Origin: Chitinophaga sp. CB10
GTDB lineage: Bacteria > Bacteroidota > Bacteroidia > Chitinophagales > Chitinophagaceae
DNA length: 64,000 nt
Assembly (NCBI GenBank): GCA_001870995.2
Contig: MLAV02000001.1
Location: 434,001 to 498,000, forward strand
Direction: 5' to 3'
Of this stretch, positions 25,415 to 33,201 are shown in pieces. The first letter of the stretch is position 1. Each line of letters opens with the position of its first letter. The translations under genes were made by a program, and so were the position numbers. The notes below the pieces were generated by a model. The model made no database searches and was not told where the DNA came from. It worked only from the letters and a program-made list of their open reading frames with translations.

Positions 25415-28400
25415 TTAGTTATAATAATCCGGGAAAATTTCTGCCAATGGTCTTACCAGCCGCTCGCACAGCTGCTTATACCTTTCCGCCAGGCCTTCCT
25501 GTTCGAAGTAGCCGTTTTCATATTCATTCATCACATACCTGTCGCTGTTGCTGCGCCTGGAAGGGTCCAGGTTGTCCTGCACGAGTTTGGCAAAAGTTTT
25601 ACTGTCTATTTTTTCAATCTTTTTAGGCTCCATGTTGAACTCGGGGTAGAAGGGGAGTATCTCTTTCATACCCTGCTGGTACAATGCCAGCAACTCACGT
25701 AAACGGGCAAACGCAGTTTCCCTTGAAATGGGCGTAGCTGCAAACACCTTTTCTTTCGCGCTGCCGGAGATAAACAGCATGCCATGCAGTTCCCCGGCTG
25801 CAACGCCCGCCAGGTAAGTGATGTAGGCGTCTATCAGGTTACGCGCCTCGTTCTTCGACCAGGACACCCTGACCAGGCAGCCCTCATACACCTCATCAAT
25901 GCTGCACTTCATCACCACGTCGTCCACCAGCAGGTCAAAATCGAGCCGCACCGCTTCCTTGCCGGCCGTGCAGGAGGCATGCAGCGTACGCACGGGATGC
26001 ACCGTATCTTCCACCTGCCTGATGGCTACAAACGCCATGTTGCTGAGCGGGAGCTTTCCTTTTTTCACCAGCGTGGCCTGCGTCGTAGCAACGTCCTGCG
26101 CCGGCAGCAGCGCGTTTTTCAGGCTCCATTGCTGCAGGTGGTCCAGGCTGAAAATCTCCGTTTCATGCAGCAGGATGGGGTCATCGTTCAGGTAGATGCC
26201 CAGCACCCGGTTGTAGTATGCCTTGAATGGATTTTTGAAAAAGCTGATGAGCATATCCAGGGTGAAATCCTCCATCAGCGGCATTTCTACCTTTTTATGC
26301 GGATTGATGAAAGGATAGCCCGCCCCCGCATTCCGGTTCAGGTAACTGTATAAGCCCGTTCCCGGCTGGTTATACTTACGGCTGAATTCCTGCAATGGCT
26401 GCAGGGTAACCATGGCCTTGCGAATGGCCCCCGTGGTATCCTGCGCGCCGGATTCAATGTAATCCAGCAGCTCGTCTACGAGGGCGGAAGGAGGGATGCT
26501 CGTATTATCCTTCACGCTGCGCCCAACGTAGCTGATGTACAGGTATTCCTGTGCGGAAATAATCGTTTCCAGGAAAAGATGCTTGTCGTTTTCCCGGATG
26601 TTACGGTCGCCCCGCTGCGGTTGTTTCGACATAATGTCGAACCCGGACTTATTTTCCTTCCTGGGGAATTTATCATGGTTCAACCCCAGCAGCGCTACCA
26701 CCTTAAATGGAATGGAACGCATCGGGATCAGGGAGCAGAACGTAATACCGCCGTTGGCAAACAGGCTGGTACGGGTAGCGCCGCTGATCACGTGCAGCAG
26801 GCTATGCACAAATACGTTGTAGGGAATCGTTTCCTCCATGTATTCATGCAGGATATTGAAATCTGTCAGTTGTTTGATCAGGGAGGCGTAGTCCTCATCG
26901 GTTTCATCCTGCTGTTCAAAGATGAGGCTGTGCAGCACCTGTTCCGTATAGGTTACCCACCCGGTGATGCTGCGGGCCTGCCGGCGACTCTCAATCGCCG
27001 TGATCAGCACCTTCGCAAAATGGCAGAAGCGGATGATATCATACGCATCCCGCCCTTCCACCAGGTCCAGCGGGAAAAAGCTGTCCAGGTCCTGCCCGTA
27101 CTCCGCCTCCCCGCTCATGCAAATGCCGTACATGATCCGCTGTATGCCGTATTTCCAGCTCACGTAATGCGTCTGGTCCTCCCGGGCGCCGTCAATCCCA
27201 AAGCGGATATTGGCCGCTTCAATGATGGGGCGTATATACACGGGGTCCTGCAGGTTAAAACGGTTCCGGATATACGAAAAATCAAGGAGCTGCATCACCG
27301 TCTCCGCCGTAAAGTTTTCCTCGTCCATGGTCAGCACGGCCTGCAGCGCGTTGAAAATATTATCGTTCTCGTTATAGCTTTCATCCGCAATGGTATAGCG
27401 GAATTTATAGGGAGCGTGGTTAAACACCGCTTTGATATAGGGCGCATAAGCGTCTATATCGGATACCATCACCACAATGTCCCGCGGGGAGAGCAGTTCC
27501 TTGCGCTGGTCCGAAAGGTGTACCAGGTAGTTGTACAGGGCCTCCACTTCCCGTACCGGCGTATAGCACGCGTTGATGGTAATGGAGCCATCCTGCACAT
27601 CCCGCAGGGATAGCGGCTGCCGGTTGGCGGTAGCGCTGGTGAAAATATCGTATTGGATTTTACGCAGCAGGGTGTTGGGTTGGGGCGCTATAACGCCAGT
27701 TTCCTCATAGGCGTTGATGAAATTATCATACGCAAAGAAGAGGCGGAAACTGTTTTGTATCACCTTGCCCCAGCCGGTGAGCAGCGCGTTACCCACGGTA
27801 GCCTGCTCTTCCAGCTCCCGCAGCCCTTTGGCGCGCCAGCGCGCCAGCTGCTTTTCGTTCCGTTCCTCAAACCAGAATACGCCGGGCGCCGGGTTAAGGA
27901 TATGGAAATGCACATCTATCACGGCAGAGAGTTCGTGCAGTATCTTAATGTGATAAGCCGTGAGGATGGAGAGGCCGAAGATATGCACGGCCGGTATCCT
28001 GGCTTTTAACACCGCCTGTTTTTCCGGCAGCCCCAGTACGTCAAGGATATAATTGCCGATGAGTGTTTTATCCGGCAGGGCATCCCCGGAGAGCTGCTTA
28101 ACCCTTGCCCAGAGCCATTCCTGCCATTCTTCCGTTTGGAGGGTGGCGGGGTCCGCCTGGCTCCACGCCTGGATCATTTCCGGGCGGTACACCTGGTATT
28201 GGTCGAGTAAGTCCGCCACTTTTTCCGCCAGCACCATTTTTTTCAGGTTGCTCTCTTCGCCGTGATCCAGGTAGTAATTGGCCACCTCCGGATAACGGGT
28301 GGTGAATTCCTTTTCGCCCAGCAGTTTAAATAGCAGCCAGCTCAGGTTCTGGGACGACATCACCTCCATACTCGGCCCGCCCAGCCACATGTATAAATGA

Positions 28401-28609
28401 AACAGCAGATCGTTCGGTTTCAGGAAGCGGGAGTTGGCTGCAATCCCTTGCCGGTAGGCTTGTTGGAGCTTAAGCCAGTTATTCATCCCCTCTGTTTGGG
28501 TAACGATATAGTGCGGGTCAAACACGCCGTTGCCGGCGTGCTGCAGGTCGTCAATCAACCCTTTGGCCAAACTATTCAACGCATTTGAAACTTTCAGATA
28601 TAATGCCAT
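25415..28609 (-). CDS. recC: Exodeoxyribonuclease V subunit gamma (RecC)
   Basis: This 1064-residue protein starts MALYLKVSNALNSLAKGLIDDL, as in RecC proteins. It contains the RecC signatures GMNNWLKLQQAYRQGIAANSRFLKPNDLLFHLYMWLGG (in parts), VHIFGLSILTAYHIKILHELS, DIVVMVSDIDAYAPYI and RSIPFKVVALLGLNHDKFPR. RecC is a catalytically dead helicase-nuclease relative that splits the duplex and reads Chi. It is flanked by recD (24 bases upstream) and recB (3 bases downstream), giving a full enzyme. Bacteroidota more often carry AddAB, so RecBCD fits only part of the phylum. Confidence 0.95.
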   Translation of the reverse strand: MALYLKVSNALNSLAKGLIDDLQHAGNGVFDPHYIVTQTEGMNNWLKLQQAYRQGIAANSRFLKPNDLLFHLYMWLGGPSMEVMSSQNLSWLLFKLLGEKEFTTRYPEVANYYLDHGEESNLKKMVLAEKVADLLDQYQVYRPEMIQAWSQADPATLQTEEWQEWLWARVKQLSGDALPDKTLIGNYILDVLGLPEKQAVLKARIPAVHIFGLSILTAYHIKILHELSAVIDVHFHILNPAPGVFWFEERNEKQLARWRAKGLRELEEQATVGNALLTGWGKVIQNSFRLFFAYDNFINAYEETGVIAPQPNTLLRKIQYDIFTSATANRQPLSLRDVQDGSITINACYTPVREVEALYNYLVHLSDQRKELLSPRDIVVMVSDIDAYAPYIKAVFNHAPYKFRYTIADESYNENDNIFNALQAVLTMDEENFTAETVMQLLDFSYIRNRFNLQDPVYIRPIIEAANIRFGIDGAREDQTHYVSWKYGIQRIMYGICMSGEAEYGQDLDSFFPLDLVEGRDAYDIIRFCHFAKVLITAIESRRQARSITGWVTYTEQVLHSLIFEQQDETDEDYASLIKQLTDFNILHEYMEETIPYNVFVHSLLHVISGATRTSLFANGGITFCSLIPMRSIPFKVVALLGLNHDKFPRKENKSGFDIMSKQPQRGDRNIRENDKHLFLETIISAQEYLYISYVGRSVKDNTSIPPSALVDELLDYIESGAQDTTGAIRKAMVTLQPLQEFSRKYNQPGTGLYSYLNRNAGAGYPFINPHKKVEMPLMEDFTLDMLISFFKNPFKAYYNRVLGIYLNDDPILLHETEIFSLDHLQQWSLKNALLPAQDVATTQATLVKKGKLPLSNMAFVAIRQVEDTVHPVRTLHASCTAGKEAVRLDFDLLVDDVVMKCSIDEVYEGCLVRVSWSKNEARNLIDAYITYLAGVAAGELHGMLFISGSAKEKVFAATPISRETAFARLRELLALYQQGMKEILPFYPEFNMEPKKIEKIDSKTFAKLVQDNLDPSRRSNSDRYVMNEYENGYFEQEGLAERYKQLCERLVRPLAEIFPDYYN

Positions 28610-28633
28610 AGTGTTTTTTAAATTAAAGACCGC

Positions 28634-30439
28634 TTACTGATTCCCCACCTCCTGCACAATCCTGTCCGTCACCCCCGAACCCCTGTCCACAAATTTTTCC
28701 GCCGCCGCCAGGATCGTACTTTCACTCCCTTGCACGTACACCTTATTCCTGGCGCGGCTCACCGCCGTGTACACCAGCTCCCGCGTCAGCAGCGGCACTT
28801 CAGTTACTGGCAGTACCACCAGCACCTGTCCGAACTCGGACCCCTGGCTTTTATGGATCGTCATCGCGAAGGCGGTTTCCGCAAGGGTCAGGTAACCGGG
28901 GAACACGCTGATCAGCTGCCCGTCCGCATCTTCAAACCAGGCCATGAGTACGCCGTTTTCATCCGGCCGTATAATGCCCGTATCCCCGTTGAAGAGGCCA
29001 TGTTCGTAATAGTTACGGGTCAGCATCAACGGGCGGTTTTCATAAAACGCGGACGTCAGGTGGATCAGCTTTTTATCCGAGAGGTATTTTTCAATGCGCC
29101 GGTTAATCGCCGGCAACCCTTGCGATCCGTCGCGGATGGCCACCAGCACGCGCAGTTCATTCATTTTTCGTAGCGCCGTCAGCGTGTCCTTCTCCTGTAT
29201 GTAGGACGCATAGCCGGCAATAAAGTCTTCGAAAAGTTTTTCCGAATATGCCGTGTCAATCACCACCTGCTCGTCAGCGCCGGGCGCTATCATTTCCCTG
29301 ATAACGGCGGCATTGTTCTGGATCAGCGCCTTACTGAATTTACCGATGCCGGTATGGCCGGTAAAGCGCCGGCTCCTTCGCAGTTCCACCACATGTTCGA
29401 ACAAGGGATGGGCGCCGCGGGGGGAGATGGTAGTGACGCGTTGCGCCGGCGCGGCAAATTCGTTGATCAGCGCTGCCCGCTCCGGGGAGAAGTAGTTGAG
29501 TGCTTCCTGCGCGTCGCAAAGGTCCCCGAATAGGCTGCCCGCTTCCACGGACGCCAGCTGGTCTTTATCCCCGAGGAGGATGATGCGGGTATGCGGGCGC
29601 ACCGCCGCCAGCAGTTTGGTGAACAGCGCCAGGTCGATCATGGAACATTCATCCACGATGATCACCTCATAGTTCAGCGGATTTTCCTCGTTGTGCCGGA
29701 AGTACGGCGTGCCTTTTACAGGCTTCAGCAACCGGTGTATGGTAGATGGGGCCAGTTCCCTGAATTTAGCCGCCAGTAGCGGATCTTTCGGAATAGCGGC
29801 GTTGCGCAAACTTTCCGCCATCCTCGCGGCAGCTTTCCCGGTAGGGGCTGCCAGTGCCACGCGCTGCTCCGGGTCAATGGCGTAAAGGATTGCCAGGATC
29901 TTAGCCACCGTAGTGGTTTTGCCCGTTCCCGGCCCGCCCGTGATGATGGTAAAATTATGCAGGATGCCGGTAACTGCCGCCGCCAGCTGCCAGTCCACCG
30001 GGTCGTCCCCGGGGGCCAGGTCCGTTGCCGGCGGAAACAACTGCTGTACCAATTCCCGCTGCTCCCGCAATGCGGCCGCCCTTTCTGCCAGCAATAATTT
30101 TTCCGACAGCATCAGCTGCCGGATATACCGTAGCAGCGCGGTTTCGTACAGGTAATACCGTTGCATATAGAGCTTGTCCCCGTGGAGGATAAACGGTTTG
30201 TTGAGCGAGGTGGGAGAGCCTACCAGCGGTTGATGCGCCAGCGCCGCAGGCCCGGTTTCGCGAAGGCTGTAATATTCAGGTAACTGTTCCTCCTCCGCCC
30301 GCAGATGGGTCAGGTCCAGGCAGATGTGGCCTTCACTGAGTTTTTTGGACAGCAGGTACAAAAAAGGTTTCAATTCCGGATTCTCAAAGTAATCAGCAAA
30401 CTGCTGATGAACGTCGTTGATGGTGATTAAATTTCGCAT
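28634..30439 (-). CDS. recD: Exodeoxyribonuclease V subunit alpha (RecD)
   Basis: This 601-residue superfamily 1B helicase has an N-terminal domain of about 150 residues, then Walker A ITGGPGTGKTTTVAKIL near 165-180, VIIVDECSMIDLALF (Walker B), RIILLGDKDQLASVEAGSLFGDL, and the C-terminal TIHKSQGSEFGQVLVVLP and ELVYTAVSRARNKVYV motifs. It is the 5'-3' motor of RecBCD. The size (E. coli RecD is 608) and the neighbouring recC and recB make the call safe. It is the first gene of the run; a 17-bp palindrome lies 67-83 bases upstream of its start. Confidence 0.95.
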   Translation of the reverse strand: MRNLITINDVHQQFADYFENPELKPFLYLLSKKLSEGHICLDLTHLRAEEEQLPEYYSLRETGPAALAHQPLVGSPTSLNKPFILHGDKLYMQRYYLYETALLRYIRQLMLSEKLLLAERAAALREQRELVQQLFPPATDLAPGDDPVDWQLAAAVTGILHNFTIITGGPGTGKTTTVAKILAILYAIDPEQRVALAAPTGKAAARMAESLRNAAIPKDPLLAAKFRELAPSTIHRLLKPVKGTPYFRHNEENPLNYEVIIVDECSMIDLALFTKLLAAVRPHTRIILLGDKDQLASVEAGSLFGDLCDAQEALNYFSPERAALINEFAAPAQRVTTISPRGAHPLFEHVVELRRSRRFTGHTGIGKFSKALIQNNAAVIREMIAPGADEQVVIDTAYSEKLFEDFIAGYASYIQEKDTLTALRKMNELRVLVAIRDGSQGLPAINRRIEKYLSDKKLIHLTSAFYENRPLMLTRNYYEHGLFNGDTGIIRPDENGVLMAWFEDADGQLISVFPGYLTLAETAFAMTIHKSQGSEFGQVLVVLPVTEVPLLTRELVYTAVSRARNKVYVQGSESTILAAAEKFVDRGSGVTDRIVQEVGNQ

Positions 30440-30505
30440 ATTTTATACCCTTCGGGAAATCAGCTCCCGCCTTTACCAGCCGCGTTGAGGGGCAGTGCAT
30501 TCTCA

Positions 30506-30522
30506 GCCAGGAAATACCTGGC
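30506..30522. promoter_or_regulatory. Palindrome upstream of recD
   Basis: GCCAGGAAATACCTGGC (6-bp arms, 5-bp centre) lies in the 119 bases between the zinc-finger gene and recD. It could be an operator or a weak hairpin at the end of the zinc-finger transcript. No protein can be assigned. Confidence 0.35.
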
Positions 30523-30558
30523 AAATTAACTTTTTACGGGCAGGTAAAAAAATATCCC

Positions 30559-30834
30559 TCAACCATACTCCGCAAACGCGTCGTCCTTATAACAATACAG
30601 CCACTGCTCGCCCGGCTCCGCAGAAATCACCACCGGGTGGTCCGTCGCATGAAAATGCGCCGTCATATGCCTGTGGGGCGATTGATCGCAGCAAAGCGTC
30701 ACCCCGCAGGTCTGGCAGGTCCGCAGGTGTACCCAGCTGCTGCCGGTTTTCACACATTCCGCGCATTCATATTTGTCCGCGGTTTTCAGTTCCTTGATTG
30801 CCCGGATGTGCTGGCAAACTTCGTCTTCAGCCAT
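30559..30834 (-). CDS. UBP-type zinc finger protein
   Basis: This 91-residue protein has the ubiquitin-protease-type (ZnF-UBP) zinc finger pattern: CQHI, YECAECVKTGSSWVHLRTCQTCGVTLCCDQSPHRHMTAHFHATDHPVVIS in order. The Cys/His spacing is enough for two or three zinc ions, and the protein ends GEQWLYCYKDDAFAEYG. Small stand-alone proteins of this kind are common in bacteria, where ubiquitin is absent; their role is unknown. It lies upstream of recD on the same strand with a 119-base gap and may be read separately. A run of twelve T (A on the coding strand) lies just ahead of its start. Confidence 0.92.
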   Translation of the reverse strand: MAEDEVCQHIRAIKELKTADKYECAECVKTGSSWVHLRTCQTCGVTLCCDQSPHRHMTAHFHATDHPVVISAEPGEQWLYCYKDDAFAEYG

Positions 30835-30842
30835 AGTTTTAA

Positions 30843-30854
30843 TTTTTTTTTTTT
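30843..30854. repeat. Homopolymer tract T12
   Basis: Twelve T in a row (A12 on the coding strand of the zinc-finger gene) begin 9 bases upstream of that gene's start codon. Tracts this long can change length by slippage and might tune translation or transcription. Confidence 0.6.
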
Positions 30855-31102
30855 AGGGGAGATGATATTGTTTCAACGTATAACCTTCCCGTTTTGTTGG
30901 AAATGCTTACGAAACTCGCTGCCATCGCTCCCATGCCGCCTGGTGGCGCTTTTCCCCGGTAAACCCTTTGCAATGGCGCCGCCTCGCCGCTAAAAAAATC
31001 CGCTTCGAAAAAAAAGTTTGTATATTAGTTCCACCAACAGCTGTCACGTACCAACCAGCGTGTATGCTTCCTTGCTTGACCGATAAACTCAGATGGCGCC
31101 TG

Positions 31103-31663
31103 ATGTCCGACTATAATCAATACAGTGATAGTGAGCTGGTTCTGATGCTGAAGCAGGACGAACATGCAGCGTTTACGGAAATCTACTACCGTTACTGGAA
31201 GCGCCTGTTTACCCTTGCCCTGCACCGGCTGCCTTCCCGCGAAATGGCCGAAGATGTAGTGCAGGACGTATTTTCCGGCCTCTGGCAACGCCGCCATCAC
31301 ACCCTCATCGATGCCCTCGGGCCTTACCTGGCCGTAGCTACCCGCTATGCCGCCATCCGTCAGCTGGCCAAATCCCGGCAAACCCTCGATACCGCAGAAT
31401 TGCCTGAAAGCCTCCTCCGCGCGGAAGATGAGGCAGCGGCCGTACGCTTCCTCCAGCAATCCATGCAGGAGCAATTGAAACAACTGCCGGAAAAATGCCG
31501 CCTGGTATTTGACTACAGCCGTAACAAAGGCCTTTCCAATAAGGAAATTTCCCGGGAACTGCAGATTTCGGAAAAGGCCGTTTAAAAGCACATTACCAAA
31601 GCGCTCCAACGCCTGCGGTTACAGCTGAAACATTACCTGCACCTGCTTTCCTTTCTCCCCTGA
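31103..31663 (+). pseudogene. ECF RNA polymerase sigma factor with premature stop
   Basis: From the ATG at 31103 the frame encodes 160 residues with region 2 (ELVLMLKQDEHAAFTEIYYRYWKRLFTLA, MAEDVVQDVFSGLWQRR) and the first half of region 4 (LPEKCRLVFDYSRNKGLSNKEISRELQISEKAV). It then meets TAA at 31583-31585. The same frame continues KHITKALQRLRLQLKHYLHLLSFLP to TGA at 31661, which is exactly the rest of region 4. One base, GAA to TAA (Glu to stop), explains the break; it removes most of the -35 recognition helix. The gene is paired with the FecR anti-sigma gene and the SusC/SusD genes downstream, which it would normally activate. A sequencing error or recoding cannot be excluded. Confidence 0.85.
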
Positions 31664-31746
31664 AAAAAATTTTTTAACCGGAAGGTAGGGGAACCCCCAA
31701 CTCCCGGTACTATACTATTAATCACCTGTAAAAGTTATCCGCACGT

Positions 31747-32883
31747 ATGGAAACAAATGAATTAGTGATCCTGTCCGGGAAATACCTGGACGGTACAGCC
31801 AGCGATGCTGAAAAGAACGCTCTGCTGCAATGGTACAACGCCTACAGCGAAGAGGAACTGACAGCCATCCTGCACGCCGCCCCGCATGAGGACGAGGCCT
31901 CCCTCGAGGCCCGCATGCTGCAAAGGCTGCACGCTGCTACCGGCACGGGCACGGCTACACGAATCCATACCATGCGCCGCAACTTCATCCGGGTGGCTGC
32001 CGCAGCGGTGATCATCGGCGCGGTAGCAGGAGGGTGGCTGCTCTGGAAAAATACCACCCGCCAACCGCCCGCCATTGCCAAGGCAAAAACGGGCAACACG
32101 GCAGTACTCGTCCTGGAAGACGGTACGGAGCTGCCGCTGGACAGCGCGCACCAGGGCGTATTGTCCCGCCAGGGCAACACCGTCGTGTCCCGCTCCGCCG
32201 GCACATTGTCGTACCAGCAGCAAAGTACCACCGCCGCCACGGTAAAGTACAATACGCTGAAAACGCCACGCGGCGGCCAGTTCCGCCTCGTGCTGCCGGA
32301 TGGTACCAACGTCTGGCTCAATGCCGCCTCCTCTATCACTTACCCTACCGCCTTCACCGGCAGGGACAGGAAAGTGACCATCACAGGGGAAGCCTATTTT
32401 GAAGTAGCCGCCATGCCGGAAAAAACATTTACCGTGACCGCCAACAACGCAGATATATTGGTACTTGGAACTCGATTTAATGTAAATGCTTATGAAGATG
32501 AAAAATTTACCAGCACCACGCTGCTGCAGGGCGCCGTACTGGTCAGGGGAAAAAATAATGCGCATCACCTGCTGCCGGGGCAGCAAGCCCTGGTCACCGC
32601 TACGGACCTGCAGCTGATCCGCCATGCGGACGTAAACGCAGCCATCGCCTGGAAAAACGGCCTCTTCTCCTTTAAGGATGCCGATGTACCAGCCGTAATG
32701 CGGGAACTTGCCAGGTGGTATAACGTAGATATCATGTATCAGGAAGGTATACCGGAAGGTACCTTCACCGGGGAAATGTCAAGAACGCTCACCCTGCAAC
32801 AGGTGGCGGAGCTGATGAGAACAACGCGGATTCATATGAGTATAACTAACGGAGGTAAAACGATTACTGTAACACCGGAGTAA
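31747..32883 (+). CDS. FecR family anti-sigma factor
   Basis: This 378-residue protein has a cytoplasmic N-terminal part of about 80 residues, one transmembrane helix at about 82-100 (VAAAAVIIGAVAGGWLLW), the periplasmic FecR domain (YNTLKTPRGGQFRLVLPDGTNVWLNAASSITYPTAF in parts, near 165-205, then EAYFEVA and TRFNVNAYEDE) and a C-terminal DUF4974 domain at about 305-375 (FSFKDADVPAVMRELARWYNVDI). It holds the ECF sigma factor at the membrane until the SusC transporter's N-terminal domain signals ligand. It lies 84 bases after the end of the damaged sigma gene and is itself intact. Confidence 0.95.
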   Translation: METNELVILSGKYLDGTASDAEKNALLQWYNAYSEEELTAILHAAPHEDEASLEARMLQRLHAATGTGTATRIHTMRRNFIRVAAAAVIIGAVAGGWLLWKNTTRQPPAIAKAKTGNTAVLVLEDGTELPLDSAHQGVLSRQGNTVVSRSAGTLSYQQQSTTAATVKYNTLKTPRGGQFRLVLPDGTNVWLNAASSITYPTAFTGRDRKVTITGEAYFEVAAMPEKTFTVTANNADILVLGTRFNVNAYEDEKFTSTTLLQGAVLVRGKNNAHHLLPGQQALVTATDLQLIRHADVNAAIAWKNGLFSFKDADVPAVMRELARWYNVDIMYQEGIPEGTFTGEMSRTLTLQQVAELMRTTRIHMSITNGGKTITVTPE

Positions 32884-33201
32884 AAGATCCTTTAAGCTTA
32901 CAGCTACTACCAGCTATCTGACCGACTGATCACCTGTTCAGCCGGATCGGGCATACCATTTATCCATAAAAAAACCTGGCGTTAAGATTTGCCGTCCACA
33001 CCAGGTTTAGTTCGGTTAACCCTTGTAGGAAAAATCCTTTCCCGGCCATAACCGGGAACAGGAGTATCGTCAACCAAACCATACAAATGTATGCAATTAA
33101 TCGCTTATTGCAGCAGGCCTTTGCGCGCCCGGCTATCACTGCCCGCCTGCTGCGCCGCCAACCATCGGGAGCGCGCGCTGGCAACCAAAATCGATAGAAT
33201 C
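32884..33201. other. Region between fecR and susC
   Basis: These 318 bases hold no firm gene. They contain the hairpin at 32972-33008 and two alternative upstream starts: an ATG at 33091 in frame with susC, and one at 33087 opening a 36-codon frame (MYAINRLLQQAF...) that ends just before susC. Either could be a leader or an N-terminal extension. Confidence 0.5.
32972..33008. terminator. Hairpin between fecR and susC
   Basis: Arms AAACCTGG and CCAGGTTT flank 21 bases. The long T-run is on the minus-strand side. It may partly end the sigma/fecR transcript so that susC has its own promoter. Weak call. Confidence 0.4.

Noticed and set aside
26579..27613. 344-codon plus-strand frame inside recC
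   Set aside because: Low-complexity His/Arg/Val-rich product, antisense to a clear RecC.
30968..31102. N-terminal extension of the sigma factor
   Set aside because: The extra 45 residues lack sigma features; MSDYNQYSDSELV from 31103 is a typical ECF start in Bacteroidota.
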